A stretch of DNA of 64,000 nucleotides, taken from NCBI GenBank assembly GCA_963817375.1, contig CAWFOB010000003.1, forward strand, positions 1 to 64,000. The letters run 5' to 3'. The notes beneath the pieces are model-generated. The model did not search any database. It saw only the letters and a program-made list of their open reading frames with translations, and was not told the origin of the DNA. The position numbers and the translations under genes are program-made. This document shows, one piece after another, positions 48,980 through 57,159 of this stretch (its first letter is position 1; each line of letters opens with the position of its first letter). This DNA is from JACVRM01 sp963817375 (GTDB lineage: Bacteria > Actinomycetota > Thermoleophilia > Gaiellales > Gaiellaceae).

Positions 48980-49000
48980 TTAGTGGCTGACAGCCACTAA
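48980..49000. repeat. Palindromic repeat family B, third copy
   Basis: Arms TTAGTGGCTG and CAGCCACTAA around a single A, with GGAG preceding as in the 42592 copy. It lies just downstream of yjbQ (minus strand) and may act as its terminator. Confidence 0.7.
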
Positions 49001-49015
49001 GTCGGTTCCGTGTGC

Positions 49016-49468
49016 CTAGGTGCCGACGACCTGGACGACCCAGCGCCGGTCGCGCTCGCGGTCGAGCTCCAGGAAGAGCACGCGCTGCCAGGTGCCGAGC
49101 GCGAGCTCGCCGCCCACGACGGGCACCGACTCGCCCGCCGGCCCGAGCAGCATGGCCATGCAGTGCGAGTGCCCGTTGCCCATCTCCATGTCCTCGGGGC
49201 ACAGGTTCTCGGTGCGCCGGTCCCAGTCGTCGTGCGCGTAGTAGGTGTCGCTCGGGACGATCCCCTGCAGCATGCGGGCGAAGTCCTCGAGGAAGCCCGT
49301 CTCCCACTCGTTCACGCGGACGCAGCAGGTCGTGTGCGGCGAGTAGACGCAGGCGATCCCGTCACGGATGCCGCTCTCGGCGACCGCCTCGTTCACCTCG
49401 TCGGTGATGTCGGTCACCGTCAGGCCACCCGTCGTCCGCAGGTGTGTCTCGCGCTGGAAGACCTTCAT
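49016..49468 (-). CDS. yjbQ: UPF0047/YjbQ family protein (secondary thiamine-phosphate synthase-like)
   Basis: A 150-residue YjbQ-family protein. The signature CVYSPHTTCCVRVNEWE is present together with GHSHCMAMLLGPAGESVPV and the C-terminal GELALGTWQRVLFLELDRER. E. coli YjbQ shows secondary thiamine-phosphate synthase activity when overproduced, but its physiological role is unsettled. ATG at 49468 is the natural start; the upstream extension is not family-like. The palindrome at 48980 lies 15 bp past the stop. Confidence 0.88.
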   Translation of the reverse strand: MKVFQRETHLRTTGGLTVTDITDEVNEAVAESGIRDGIACVYSPHTTCCVRVNEWETGFLEDFARMLQGIVPSDTYYAHDDWDRRTENLCPEDMEMGNGHSHCMAMLLGPAGESVPVVGGELALGTWQRVLFLELDRERDRRWVVQVVGT

Positions 49469-49571
49469 GCCAGAGCGTTCCGTATCTCCCGCACCCCTTG
49501 CACGCGGGTTCGAGTCTATCCACGCTGCCTGAAACCGATGTGACAGCAACCGTCTGTACGCTCGTCACACC

Positions 49572-49644
49572 GGGCCCGTAGCTCAGCGGTGAGAGCAGCC
49601 GGCTCATAACCGGTTGGTCCCTGGTTCGAATCCAGGCGGGCCCA
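49572..49644 (+). tRNA. tRNA-Met (CAU)
   Basis: A 73-nt cloverleaf: acceptor GGGCCCG/CGGGCCC, D arm GCTC/GAGC, anticodon arm CCGGCTCATAACCGG with CAU, and T arm CTGG-TTCGAAT-CCAG, discriminator A. CCA is not encoded. The anticodon stem looks like elongator tRNA-Met. A lysidine-modified tRNA-Ile2 is less likely but not excluded by eye. The -10 element of the next gene abuts its 3' end. Confidence 0.93.
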
Positions 49645-49650
49645 TAAGAT
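49645..49650 (+). promoter_or_regulatory. -10 element of leaderless methyltransferase gene
   Basis: TAAGAT directly follows the tRNA discriminator base, with GTG 49657 6 nt later. The matching -35 region would lie inside the tRNA gene. Confidence 0.5.
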
Positions 49651-49656
49651 GGCGCC

Positions 49657-50460
49657 GTGTCGAGCTCCCCGACCGGCTTCTCGGGCTCGGTCCCGGAGTA
49701 CTACGACCGATACCTGAAAGACATGATCTTCGATCCGATCGCGGCCGAACTCGTGGTGCGCATCCCGATCCGCGACGGCGTCCGGATCCTCGAACTCGCG
49801 TGCGGCACCGGAATCCTCACCCGACGGCTCCTGGAGGCGCTCCCGGACGACGCCCGGGTCGTCGCGACCGACCTGAACGAGTCGATGATCACGTACGCGC
49901 GCGAGGCCGTCGTCGACGAGCGGGTGACCTGGCAGACAGCGGATGCACAGGACCTGCCTTTCGCGGACGAGTCGTTCGACGTCGTGGTCTGCGCGGCAGG
50001 CTTCATGTTCCTGCCAAACAAGCCGCAGGGGTTCCGCGAGGCCCGGCGCGTGCTCGTGCCTGGCGGTCTCCTGCTCGGGAACACATGGCACGACCTCGAG
50101 GACAATCGCACTCCCGGTGCGGTCGAGGACCTTCTGCAGCGCCTCTTCCCCGATGACCCTCCGCAGTTCCTGAACACGCCGTACGGCTACGGCGACCACG
50201 AGCGCATCCGCGTCGATATGGAGGCGGCCGGCTGGACGGGCGCCGTATTCGAGGACGTCACGTTCGCATCTGAGGTGCCGTCAGCGGAAGGTGTCGCCAT
50301 CGGCTGGGCGCGCGGAACACCGCTCTCCGGCCAGCTCGCCGACCGCGACGCCGACGTCGACGCCGTGATCGCAGCGATCACCGAGGCGTTGATCCCTCTC
50401 GGCGGCGAGCGGCCCTACCGCGACGAGCACACCGCGACGGTCCTCACCGGGCGCCGCTGA
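49657..50460 (+). CDS. Class I SAM-dependent methyltransferase (UbiE/Methyltransf_11 type)
   Basis: A 267-residue methyltransferase. Motif I is ILELACGTGILTRRLLEALP, the acidic residue lies in VVATDLNESMI, motif post-I is TADAQDLPFADESFDVVVCA and motif III is RVLVPGGLLLGNTWHD. Small-molecule methylation is likely; substrate unknown. The GTG start follows tRNA-Met by 12 nt and fits leaderless transcription. Confidence 0.85.
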   Translation: MSSSPTGFSGSVPEYYDRYLKDMIFDPIAAELVVRIPIRDGVRILELACGTGILTRRLLEALPDDARVVATDLNESMITYAREAVVDERVTWQTADAQDLPFADESFDVVVCAAGFMFLPNKPQGFREARRVLVPGGLLLGNTWHDLEDNRTPGAVEDLLQRLFPDDPPQFLNTPYGYGDHERIRVDMEAAGWTGAVFEDVTFASEVPSAEGVAIGWARGTPLSGQLADRDADVDAVIAAITEALIPLGGERPYRDEHTATVLTGRR

Positions 50461-50742
50461 GGGGGATCCCCTCGCCGCGGGTGACGGCTAAACAGGCCCC
50501 CGGCTCGTGCCGATAGAGACGAGGCCGGGCGGAACCGGTGGGGGAGAATCGAGCCGACTGGGGCTCGTCGGCTCCCCGGCCCGCCCGGCGCTTGACGTTG
50601 TACAGCCAGCCTCGGCCCTCGGCTAGGTGCACGTTCCCCACCCTGAGGGATGCCCCGTCTCACCCTCCAGGGGGATGCCCTTGGGGAGGCGGCCGACCAG
50701 GATGCGTGGACGAACACACTGGCGGAACGAAAGGGGTTTCAC

Positions 50743-50817
50743 ATGTCTGCGGTTCTCCTGCGGCGGAAGCTTCGGAAGTTCGGCGAGCCGGCGCTCCGCG
50801 AGCGCCTCGGCTCCTAG
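50743..50817 (+). CDS. 24-residue ORF upstream of pdxS
   Basis: ATG with AAGGGG 7 nt upstream opens a frame MSAVLLRRKLRKFGEPALRE ending RLGS and TAG. It is strongly basic and amphipathic. A GC-rich hairpin begins 12 nt after the stop, and the pdxS promoter follows. The good ribosome binding site in an otherwise empty ~280-bp stretch suggests a real microprotein or leader peptide, but no family is recognised. Confidence 0.45.
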   Translation: MSAVLLRRKLRKFGEPALRERLGS

Positions 50818-50829
50818 GTTTCTTCTGAC

Positions 50830-50855
50830 GGCGCCGGGCCTCAGGGCCCGGCGCC
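50830..50855 (+). terminator. GC-rich hairpin between the micro-ORF and pdxS
   Basis: GGCGCCGGGCC and GGCCCGGCGCC form a perfect 11-bp stem around TCAG. The trailing TCTCGTCTCC is only moderately U-rich. It probably terminates transcription from the micro-ORF before the separate pdxS promoter. Confidence 0.7.
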
Positions 50856-50869
50856 TCTCGTCTCCCGGG

Positions 50870-50875
50870 TAAGAT
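50870..50875 (+). promoter_or_regulatory. -10 element of leaderless pdxS
   Basis: TAAGAT followed after 6 nt by ATG 50882. Confidence 0.6.
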
Positions 50876-50881
50876 CGACGC

Positions 50882-51766
50882 ATGGCCGACCTCGGCACCA
50901 TGCGCGTCAAGACCGGCCTCGCCGAGATGCTCAAGGGCGGGGTGATCATGGACGTCACCGACGCCGACCAGGCGCGCATCGCCGAGAACGCGGGCGCCGT
51001 CGCGGTCATGGCGCTCGAGCGCGTGCCGGCCGACATTCGCCGCGACGGCGGCGTGGCGCGCATGGCCGACCCGACCAAGATCGAGGAGATCAAGGAGGCC
51101 GTGACCATCCCGGTCATGGCCAAGTGCCGCATCGGCCACTTCGCCGAGGCGCAGATCCTCCAGGCGCTCGAGATCGACTACATCGACGAGAGCGAGGTGC
51201 TCACGCCGGCCGACCTCGAGCACCACGTCGACAAGTGGACGTTCACCGTCCCCTTCGTCTGCGGCTGCACCAACCTCGGCGAGGCACTGCGCCGGATCGG
51301 GGAGGGCGCGGCGATGATCCGCACCAAGGGCGAGGCGGGCACCGGCGACATCGTCAACGCGGTCACGCACATGCGCTCGGTCTTCGGAACCATTCGCCGC
51401 CTCGGCGCGCTGCGCGACGAGGAGCTCTACGCGGAGGCCAAGGAGCTGCGCGCGCCGTACGAGCTCGTCAAGTGGGTGGCCGAGAACGGGCGCCTGCCGG
51501 TCGTGACGTTCACGGCCGGCGGCATCGCGACGCCCGCCGACGCGGCGCTCTGCATGCAGCTCGGGGCCGACGGCGTCTTCGTCGGCTCGGGGATCTTCAA
51601 GTCGGGAGACCCGGACCTGCGCGCCAAGGCGATTGTCGAGGCGACGACGCACTTCGAGGATCCGGAGATCCTGGCGCGCGTGTCGCAGGGGCTCGGCGAG
51701 CCGATGGTCGGGATCTCGACCGCGTCGCTCGACCCGGCCGAGCTGCTCGAGACCCGCGGCTGGTAG
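50882..51766 (+). CDS. pdxS: Pyridoxal 5'-phosphate synthase subunit PdxS
   Basis: A 294-residue (beta/alpha)8 synthase that condenses ribose 5-phosphate, glyceraldehyde 3-phosphate and ammonia into PLP. Family blocks include LAEMLKGGVIMDVTDADQA, ALERVPADIRRDGGVARM, PVMAKCRIGHFAEAQILQAL, the phosphate-binding GEAGTGDIVNAVTHMR and PVVTFTAGGIATPADAALCM. The ammonia comes from PdxT, encoded two genes downstream. Full length and intact. Confidence 0.97.
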   Translation: MADLGTMRVKTGLAEMLKGGVIMDVTDADQARIAENAGAVAVMALERVPADIRRDGGVARMADPTKIEEIKEAVTIPVMAKCRIGHFAEAQILQALEIDYIDESEVLTPADLEHHVDKWTFTVPFVCGCTNLGEALRRIGEGAAMIRTKGEAGTGDIVNAVTHMRSVFGTIRRLGALRDEELYAEAKELRAPYELVKWVAENGRLPVVTFTAGGIATPADAALCMQLGADGVFVGSGIFKSGDPDLRAKAIVEATTHFEDPEILARVSQGLGEPMVGISTASLDPAELLETRGW

Positions 51767-51952
51767 CCCTGGAGACCGCGGCGCCATGACGCCTTCGGCG
51801 TCGTGACGCCGCTCTATTCGAAGGGGGCACCCTCGCTGCGCTCGCGTTTCCGCCTCGAGCTCCCCCTTCCGCTCTCGAGTCACACGCGACTTCGAACGAC
51901 GTGGCTGCGCGGAAGTGAATCCCGCTCCGCCGACTGACATGGCCCGCGGCAC

Positions 51953-52627
51953 GTGACCGACCCGCTTGTCCAACGGGTGCTCGATCTCGCAGAGGAGAAC
52001 CTGCTCATTCGCGACCGCAGCGCCGAGCTGGACGAGGCGATCGCAGACGTCGAGCGCGCGGCGGCCGAGCGCGGCGACCGCGGCCTCGAGGCGTTCGCGC
52101 TGGCACGCCGCGGCCTCGCCCTGCACGGCGAGTTCCTGCGCGACCGCTCGCACGGCGAGCCGCCCGGGGAGATGGAGCTCTTCGAGCGGGCGCTCGAAAT
52201 CCGGCGCGAGATCCGCGACGAGCCCGGTGTTGCCGAGTCGCTCTTCCATGTCGGGCTGGTGCATCAGGTCGTCCGCGGCGACCACGGCACCGCGCGGCCG
52301 CTCTTCGAGGAGTCGTACGCGCGGGCGACCGACGACGTCACGGCGTCCTACGCGCTCCGCCACATCGCCTTCTGCGACGACGACGCCGGCGACGCGGCGT
52401 CGGCCGAGCGCCGCCACGAGGAGGCGCTCGAGCTGCGGCGCCGCGCGGGCTGGCAGGCGGGGATCGCAGCGCAGCTCGCCGCCGTGGCCGACCTCCGCGC
52501 GCGGCGCGGCGACCGGGAGGGCGCCGCGCAGCTCGCCCGCGAGGCGCGCGCGATCCTCGTTGGGCTCGGCGCCGAGCGTGCGCTGGCGCTGTTCGGGCCC
52601 GAGCTCGACGAGCTCGAGCGCGCCTAG
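51953..52627 (+). CDS. TPR-repeat protein between pdxS and pdxT
   Basis: A 224-residue cytoplasmic protein made of TPR-like helical pairs (ALARRGLALHGEFLRD, GVAESLFHVGLVHQVVRGDH, ASYALRHIAFCDDDAGDAAS, AAVADLRARRGDREGAAQLA). It has no catalytic domain and is probably a protein-protein adaptor. It separates pdxS from pdxT, which are adjacent or separated by other genes in many bacteria. A short GACGCC/GGCGTC hairpin lies near 51788 in the upstream gap. The start GTG 51953 lacks an evident Shine-Dalgarno. Confidence 0.72.
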   Translation: MTDPLVQRVLDLAEENLLIRDRSAELDEAIADVERAAAERGDRGLEAFALARRGLALHGEFLRDRSHGEPPGEMELFERALEIRREIRDEPGVAESLFHVGLVHQVVRGDHGTARPLFEESYARATDDVTASYALRHIAFCDDDAGDAASAERRHEEALELRRRAGWQAGIAAQLAAVADLRARRGDREGAAQLAREARAILVGLGAERALALFGPELDELERA

Positions 52628-52630
52628 ACT
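52625..52630 (+). promoter_or_regulatory. -10 element of leaderless pdxT
   Basis: TAGACT overlaps the stop of the TPR gene and lies 6 nt before ATG 52637. Confidence 0.55.
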
Positions 52631-52636
52631 GATCGC

Positions 52637-53192
52637 ATGCGAATCGGCGTTCTGGCCCTGCAGGGAAACGTGCGCGAGCACGTCGCCGTGCTGCGCCGGC
52701 TCGGCGCCGACGCCGTCGAGGTGCGGAAGCCCGAGCAGCTCGACGGCCTCGACGGCCTCGTCATCCCGGGCGGCGAGTCGACGACGTTCATGCGGCTCAT
52801 GCGCCTCTACGGGCTCGACGACGCGGTCCGCGAGTTCACGCGCCCGGTCTTCGGCACGTGCGCGGGGATGATCGTGCTCGACCGCTCGCATCTCGGGCTC
52901 GTCGACATCGAGGTCGACCGAAACGCCTACGGGCGCCAGGTCGCGAGCTTCGAGGCCGATCTCGAGCTCGAGGGCGATCCGAAGCCGCTGCGCGGCGTCT
53001 TCATCCGCGCCCCGCGCGTCCGCGACACCGGGCCGGGCGTCGAGGTGCTCGCCGAGCTCGACAGGCGAGCCCGTGCTGGTGCGCGAGGGCCGCTTCCTCG
53101 TCGCGTCGTTCCACCCGGAGCTGACCGACGACACGCGAATTCACGAGCTGTTCCTGCAACTGGTCGCGGAGGAGGCGCATGTCCGGGCATAG
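52637..53192 (+). CDS. pdxT: PLP synthase glutaminase subunit PdxT (one frameshift)
   Basis: Glutamine amidotransferase that feeds ammonia to PdxS. GLVIPGGESTTFMRLMRL and the nucleophile loop FGTCAGMI (C75) lie in the first frame. After AELD at about 53063 the frame shifts, and the following EPVLVREGRFLVASFHPELT with the catalytic His and Glu, ending at TAG 53192, continues in another frame. Removing one base (the A at 53063) restores a normal ~184-residue protein. The true 3' end overlaps the yebC start by 14 bp. A sequencing insertion is the simplest explanation. Confidence 0.88.
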
Positions 53193-53934
53193 CAAGTGGT
53201 CGTCGATCAAGCACAAGAAGGGCGCGGCCGACGCCAAGCGCGGCAAGCTCTTCTCCAAGCTCTCGCGCGCGATCATCGTCGCGGCCCGGGAGGGAGGCGG
53301 CGACCCGGCCGGCAACCTCGCGCTCCAGAACGCGATCGAGAAGGCGCGCTCCTACTCGATGCCGAAGGACAACATCGACCGGGCGATCGCGAAGGGCGCG
53401 GGCACCGACGCCGACGCGGACGCCTACGAGACGGTCGTCTACGAGGGGTACGGGCCGAGCGGCGTGGCCGTGCTCGTCGAGGCGCTGACGGACAACCGCA
53501 ACCGCACGGCCGCCGACGTCCGGCACCTGTTCGCAAAGAACGACGGCAACCTCGGCGCGACCGGCGCGGTCGCCTGGCTGTTCGAGCGCACGGGGCTCGT
53601 GCTGGTCGAGGCCAACGGCGTCGACGAGGACGAGCTGATGCTCGCGGCCGCCGAGGGCGGGGCGGAGGACGTCGAGCGCGACGAGTCGCAGTTCCGCATC
53701 ACCGCTGCGCCCGAGGATCTCGCGGGCGTCCGGGAGGCGGTCGAGGCGGCCGGGTTCACGGTCGACTCGGCCGAGGTGACGATGCTGCCGAAGACGACGG
53801 TCGAGGTCGACGACGAGTCGGCGGCCAAGAAGATCGTGCGGCTGATGGACGCGCTCGAGGAGAACGACGACGTCCAGGACGTCTACGCGAACTTCGACAT
53901 CCCGGAGCGCGTGCTCGAAACCGTCGCCGGCTAG
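53179..53934 (+). CDS. yebC: YebC/PmpR family transcriptional regulator
   Basis: A 251-residue YebC-family protein beginning MSGHSKWSSIKHKKGAADAK with the usual ANAIEKARSYSMPKDNIDRA-like block and a C-terminal EENDDVQDVYANFDI. Members bind DNA and regulate genes next to or far from ruvCAB. Some are also reported to ease ribosome stalling at proline runs. The gene is intact even though it lies between frameshifted genes. Its position between pdxT and ruvC is the common actinobacterial order. Confidence 0.95.
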   Translation: MSGHSKWSSIKHKKGAADAKRGKLFSKLSRAIIVAAREGGGDPAGNLALQNAIEKARSYSMPKDNIDRAIAKGAGTDADADAYETVVYEGYGPSGVAVLVEALTDNRNRTAADVRHLFAKNDGNLGATGAVAWLFERTGLVLVEANGVDEDELMLAAAEGGAEDVERDESQFRITAAPEDLAGVREAVEAAGFTVDSAEVTMLPKTTVEVDDESAAKKIVRLMDALEENDDVQDVYANFDIPERVLETVAG

Positions 53935-54773
53935 CGGCGGACTTCGGTGCTCGGCAGGCTCGTCGCGCCGTTCACAACGACGGTGCGCAGGCGCCCGGCG
54001 GCCGCGGCGACGCGGTAGGTCCCGTCCGCCTTCGTGTGGGTGACGCTGACCTTGCGCCACCCGCTGCCGTTCCAGCGCTGCTCGACGACCGGCGCGCCGA
54101 CGAGCGGGTTGAAGAACGGGTCGACGACCCTGCCGAAGAGCTGCTGACGCCGGGGGTCGAAACGGATGGAGATCGTCTTCGGCGCGAGATTGCCCTGCAC
54201 GCGCACGAGCGAGAGGGCCTGAAGGATCTGCCCGCGGTTCCACGTCGAGGCGAGGATCCCGTCGACGAGGTTCGTGTCCGTCGCCGGCGTCGGGGTCGTG
54301 TAGTGGACGACCGCCTGCGCGCCGATGCCGAGCGGCACGGCGAGCGAGGCCTCGAAGCGCGCCTTCGCGTCGCCGCCCGACTGCGTGATGACGGCGTAGG
54401 CGGGCAGCGTCCCGACGAGGCGCCCACTCACGTAGAGCGGGATCGAGATGTTGTACTTCTGGTCGAGCGGCCAGCCGTTCGTGTTCGCGGCGGCGGCCGT
54501 CGTGACGACGTCCGTGGTGCGGTCGCGGAAGGTCACCGCCCAGCCCATCGTGGCGGTGCCCGTCTGCGCAGCAGGCCCGGCCCACATGCCGGGGGCCTGG
54601 GCGACATAGGCGCCGGGCGACTCGATCATGAGCGCGACGTCGGGCGCGAACCCCGCCGTGGCCGGCTGGCCGGCGGCGGCGACCTGGAACGTCTGGACGT
54701 CGCCGGCCCATGCTGCGGCCGAGGCGGCGAGCGCCGCCGCCCCTCCGAGCGCCGCGAACATGACCCTGCGCAC
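53931..54773 (-). CDS. Secreted protein with signal peptide, unknown function
   Basis: A 280-residue exported protein. The signal peptide reads MRRVMFAALGGAAALAASAA with cleavage after AWA. The mature part is beta-rich: YNISIPLYVSGRLVGTLPAY, ARFEASLAVPLGIGAQAVVH, and a C-terminal carboxypeptidase-regulatory-like beta sandwich (RQQLFGRVVDPFFNPLVGAP, ADGTYRVAAAAGRLRTVVV). No catalytic motif is recognised. TACCCT lies 6 nt before GTG 54773. It interrupts the usual yebC-ruvC adjacency on the opposite strand and overlaps the yebC stop by 4 bp. Confidence 0.75.
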   Translation of the reverse strand: MRRVMFAALGGAAALAASAAAWAGDVQTFQVAAAGQPATAGFAPDVALMIESPGAYVAQAPGMWAGPAAQTGTATMGWAVTFRDRTTDVVTTAAAANTNGWPLDQKYNISIPLYVSGRLVGTLPAYAVITQSGGDAKARFEASLAVPLGIGAQAVVHYTTPTPATDTNLVDGILASTWNRGQILQALSLVRVQGNLAPKTISIRFDPRRQQLFGRVVDPFFNPLVGAPVVEQRWNGSGWRKVSVTHTKADGTYRVAAAAGRLRTVVVNGATSLPSTEVRR

Positions 54774-54779
54774 GTGCTG

Positions 54780-54785
54780 AGGGTA
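54780..54785 (-). promoter_or_regulatory. -10 element of leaderless secreted-protein gene
   Basis: TACCCT on the minus strand, 6 nt before GTG 54773. Confidence 0.5.
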
Positions 54786-54821
54786 TCGCCGGGCCCTGAA
54801 GGAGTCGTCCGCCCCGCGGCC

Positions 54822-54827
54822 TACTGT
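54822..54827 (+). promoter_or_regulatory. -10 element of leaderless ruvC
   Basis: TACTGT followed after 6 nt by GTG 54834, heading the ruvCAB run. Confidence 0.5.
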
Positions 54828-54833
54828 CTCTCC

Positions 54834-55326
54834 GTGAAGGTTCTCGGCATCGACCCCGGGACGGCTGCGTGCGGGTACGGAATCGTCCAGCTCGACGGAA
54901 ACCGGTTGCGCGCGCTCGTGCACGGCACGTGGAGGACACGCGCCGGCGACCACCCCGCGACCCGGCTGAAGACGATCTTCGACGGCGTCGTCGAGCTCAT
55001 CGCGGAGCACGCGCCGGATGCCGTCGCGCTCGAGGAGTCGTTCGTCGGCGTCGACGCCCGCACCGCGCTCTCCGTCGGGCAGGCGCGCGGCGCCGTGCTC
55101 GTCGCGCTCGCGCCGCGCTGACGTGCCCTGCACCGAGTACGCGCCCGCGCGGGTCAAGCAGGCCGTCTGCGGCTACGGCCGCGCCGAGAAGGGGCAGGTG
55201 CAGCGCATGGTGAAGGCGATCCTCGCGCTGGAGACGCGGCCGACGCCGCACCACGCCTCGGACGCGCTGGCGGTCGCGATCTGCCACGCGCTGGCGCCGC
55301 CGCTCCTCAAGGCGGTGGCCTCGTGA
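54834..55326 (+). CDS. ruvC: Holliday junction endonuclease RuvC (one frameshift)
   Basis: RuvC resolves Holliday junctions produced in recombination. The N-terminus VLGIDPGTAACGYGIVQ carries the first catalytic Asp, VALEESFVGVDARTAL the glutamate, and HHASDALAVAICHAL the C-terminal Asp pair. The last ~70 residues (from DVPCTEYAPARVKQAV) are in a different frame from the start. One extra C near 55114 explains this, and correction gives ~163 residues, normal for the family. The stop overlaps the ruvA GTG (GTGA). Confidence 0.88.
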
Positions 55327-55887
55327 TCGCGCGGCTGCGCGGCCGGTTCGCCGGCGAGTCCGGCGACGGCCTCGTGCTCGACGTCGGCGGCGTCGGCTAC
55401 CTCGTGCAGGCGACGCCGCGGGCGCGGCGGCGCGCACGCGAGGTCGACGAGGTCACGCTCGAGACGTACCTCCACGTCCGCGAGGACGCGCTCCAGCTGT
55501 ACGGGTTCGCCGACGCCGACGAGCGCGAGCTCTTCGAGCAGCTGCTCAGCGTCTCCGGGATCGGGCCGAAGGTCGCGCTCGCGATCGTCTCGGGCTCGAC
55601 CCCCGCCGAGCTCCGCCGCGCGATCGCGCTCGAGGACACCGCTCGCTTCGAGGCGATTCCCGGGATCGGCAAGAAGACGGCCCAGCGCGTCGTGCTCGAG
55701 CTGAAGGAGAAGGTCGGCGCCGAGGCGATCCCGTCCGCCGGCCGCGGCACCCGCGGACACGCTCGTCGCGCGCGACGCGCTCGTCGAGCTCGGCTACTCG
55801 GTCGTCGACGCCGAGCGGGCCCTCGCCGAGGTCGATCCCGACCTCCCGGCCGAGGAGCGCGTCCGGCTGGCGCTCAAGGCGGCATGA
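55323..55887 (+). CDS. ruvA: Holliday junction branch migration protein RuvA (one frameshift)
   Basis: RuvA binds the four-way junction and loads RuvB. The OB-fold (MIARLRGRFAGESGDGLVLD), both helix-hairpin-helix motifs (LLSVSGIGPKVALAIVSG, FEAIPGIGKKTAQRVVLEL) and the flexible domain III (LVELGYSVVDAERALAEVD) are all recognisable. Domain III lies in another frame; an extra G at about 55741 accounts for the shift. The corrected protein is ~187 residues. Its stop overlaps the ruvB ATG by 4 nt. Confidence 0.87.
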
Positions 55888-56910
55888 CGGAAGCGCGAGC
55901 AGTTCCTGGCGCCGGCGCTGAAGCCGGACGACGAGGAGGCTCGAGCGCTCGCTCCGCCCGCGCCGGCTCGACGACTTCGTCGGGCAGGAGCGGGTCAAGG
56001 AGCAGCTGCGCGATCGCGCTCGACGCGGCGACGGCGCGCGGCGAGGCGCTCGACCACGTCCTGCTCGCCGGCCCGCCCGGGCTCGGCAAGACGAGCCTCG
56101 CGCACATCATCCGCGAGGAGCTCGGCGTCGGCCTCCGCACGGTCGCCGGCCCGGCGCTCGAGCGCAAGGGCGACATCGCGGCGATCCTGACCGCGCTCGA
56201 GGCGCGCGACGTCCTCTTCGTCGACGAGATCCACCGCCTGAACCGCGCGGTCGAGGAGATCCTCTACCCGGCGCTCGAGGACTTCCGGCTCGACATCGTC
56301 GTCGGCCAGGGGCCGGCGGCGCGGACGCTGACGCTCGACCTGCCGCCGTTCACGCTCGTCGGCGCGACGACGCGCACCGGCCTGCTGACGACGCCGCTCC
56401 GCGACCGCTTCGGCATGACGTTCCGGCTCGGCTACTACGAGCCGGAGGAGCTGGCGCACGATCGTCCGCCGCTCGGCGCGCATCCTCGGCGTCGAGATCG
56501 CGGACGAGGCCGCCGACGAGATCGCGCGGCGCTCGCGCGGGACGCCGCGCATCGCGAACCGCATCCTCCGGCGCGTGCGCGACGTCGCCGAGGTGCGCCA
56601 CGCAGGGCGCGATCACCACCGCGATCGCCGACGAGGCGCTCGAGCTGCTCGAGGTCGACGAGCAGGGGCTCGAGCGGATCGACCGCGAGCTGCTGCAGGC
56701 GATCGTCGACAAGTTCGAGGGCGGGCCGGTCGGCCTGTCGACGCTCGCCGTCGCGCTCGGCGAGGAGCCGGACACGATCGAGGACGTCTACGAGCCGTAC
56801 CTGCTCCAGCTCGGCTTCATCCAGCGCACGCCGCGCGGGCGCGTCGTCACGGAGCTCGGGCGCGAGCACGTCGGGCGCGACCGCCGAGGTCGACGCGCAG
56901 CCTCTTCTGA
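55884..56910 (+). CDS. ruvB: Holliday junction helicase RuvB (several frameshifts)
   Basis: The AAA+ motor of RuvAB. Clear family blocks are LDDFVGQERVKEQL, Walker A LLAGPPGLGKTSLAHII, Walker B VLFVDEIHRLNRAVEEILYP, sensor 1 LVGATTRTGLLTTPLRDRF, RSRGTPRIANRILRRVRD and the winged-helix EPDTIEDVYEPYLLQLGFIQ, TPRGRVVTE. They are spread over all three frames. Single extra bases near 55892, 55941, 56009, 56458, 56604 and 56879, and probably one missing base near 56903, restore a ~340-residue protein ending QPLF. Such density of shifts in an otherwise conserved gene suggests sequence errors. Confidence 0.85.
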
Positions 56911-57134
56911 GCCCGAGCTCTGGATCCCCGCGACAGCGGCGGGCCGTCGCTCGAGGACTTCGTCGACCGCATCCACAGCGGTCGAGGCTTCGCGGAGAGC
57001 AGCTGGCACGGCAGGCGGTCATGACGGTCGAGCTCGCGACGGCTCTGTACCGGCGAGGTCGATCGGGCCGGAGCCCGGCTACGGCTTCGTCACGCCGATG
57101 GCCCGGTCGCTGCGAACGGCGCGCCGAGGCGTGA
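56911..57134 (+). pseudogene. Gfo/Idh/MocA-type oxidoreductase C-terminal fragment
   Basis: Directly after ruvB the plus strand reads GPSLEDFVDRIHSG, WHGRQAVMTVELATALYRRG in two frames. This resembles the last ~80 residues of Gfo/Idh/MocA oxidoreductases (substrate-site helix followed by the terminal ALYRSxRxG). No Rossmann domain precedes it, so it would be a truncated remnant that also carries the indels of this region. The end is uncertain. Confidence 0.3.
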
Positions 57135-57159
57135 TCGTCCCGGTCGGCGCGCATCTCGC

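Noticed and set aside
49572..49644. tRNA-Ile2 (CAU, lysidine) instead of tRNA-Met
   Set aside because: The CCGGCTCATAACCGG anticodon arm looks like elongator tRNA-Met. The alternative cannot be fully excluded without a model score.
50461..50742. GGGGGATCCCC and GGGATGCCCC motifs as a third repeat family or riboswitch
   Set aside because: Only three loosely similar copies without conserved spacing, and no known riboswitch core could be recognised.
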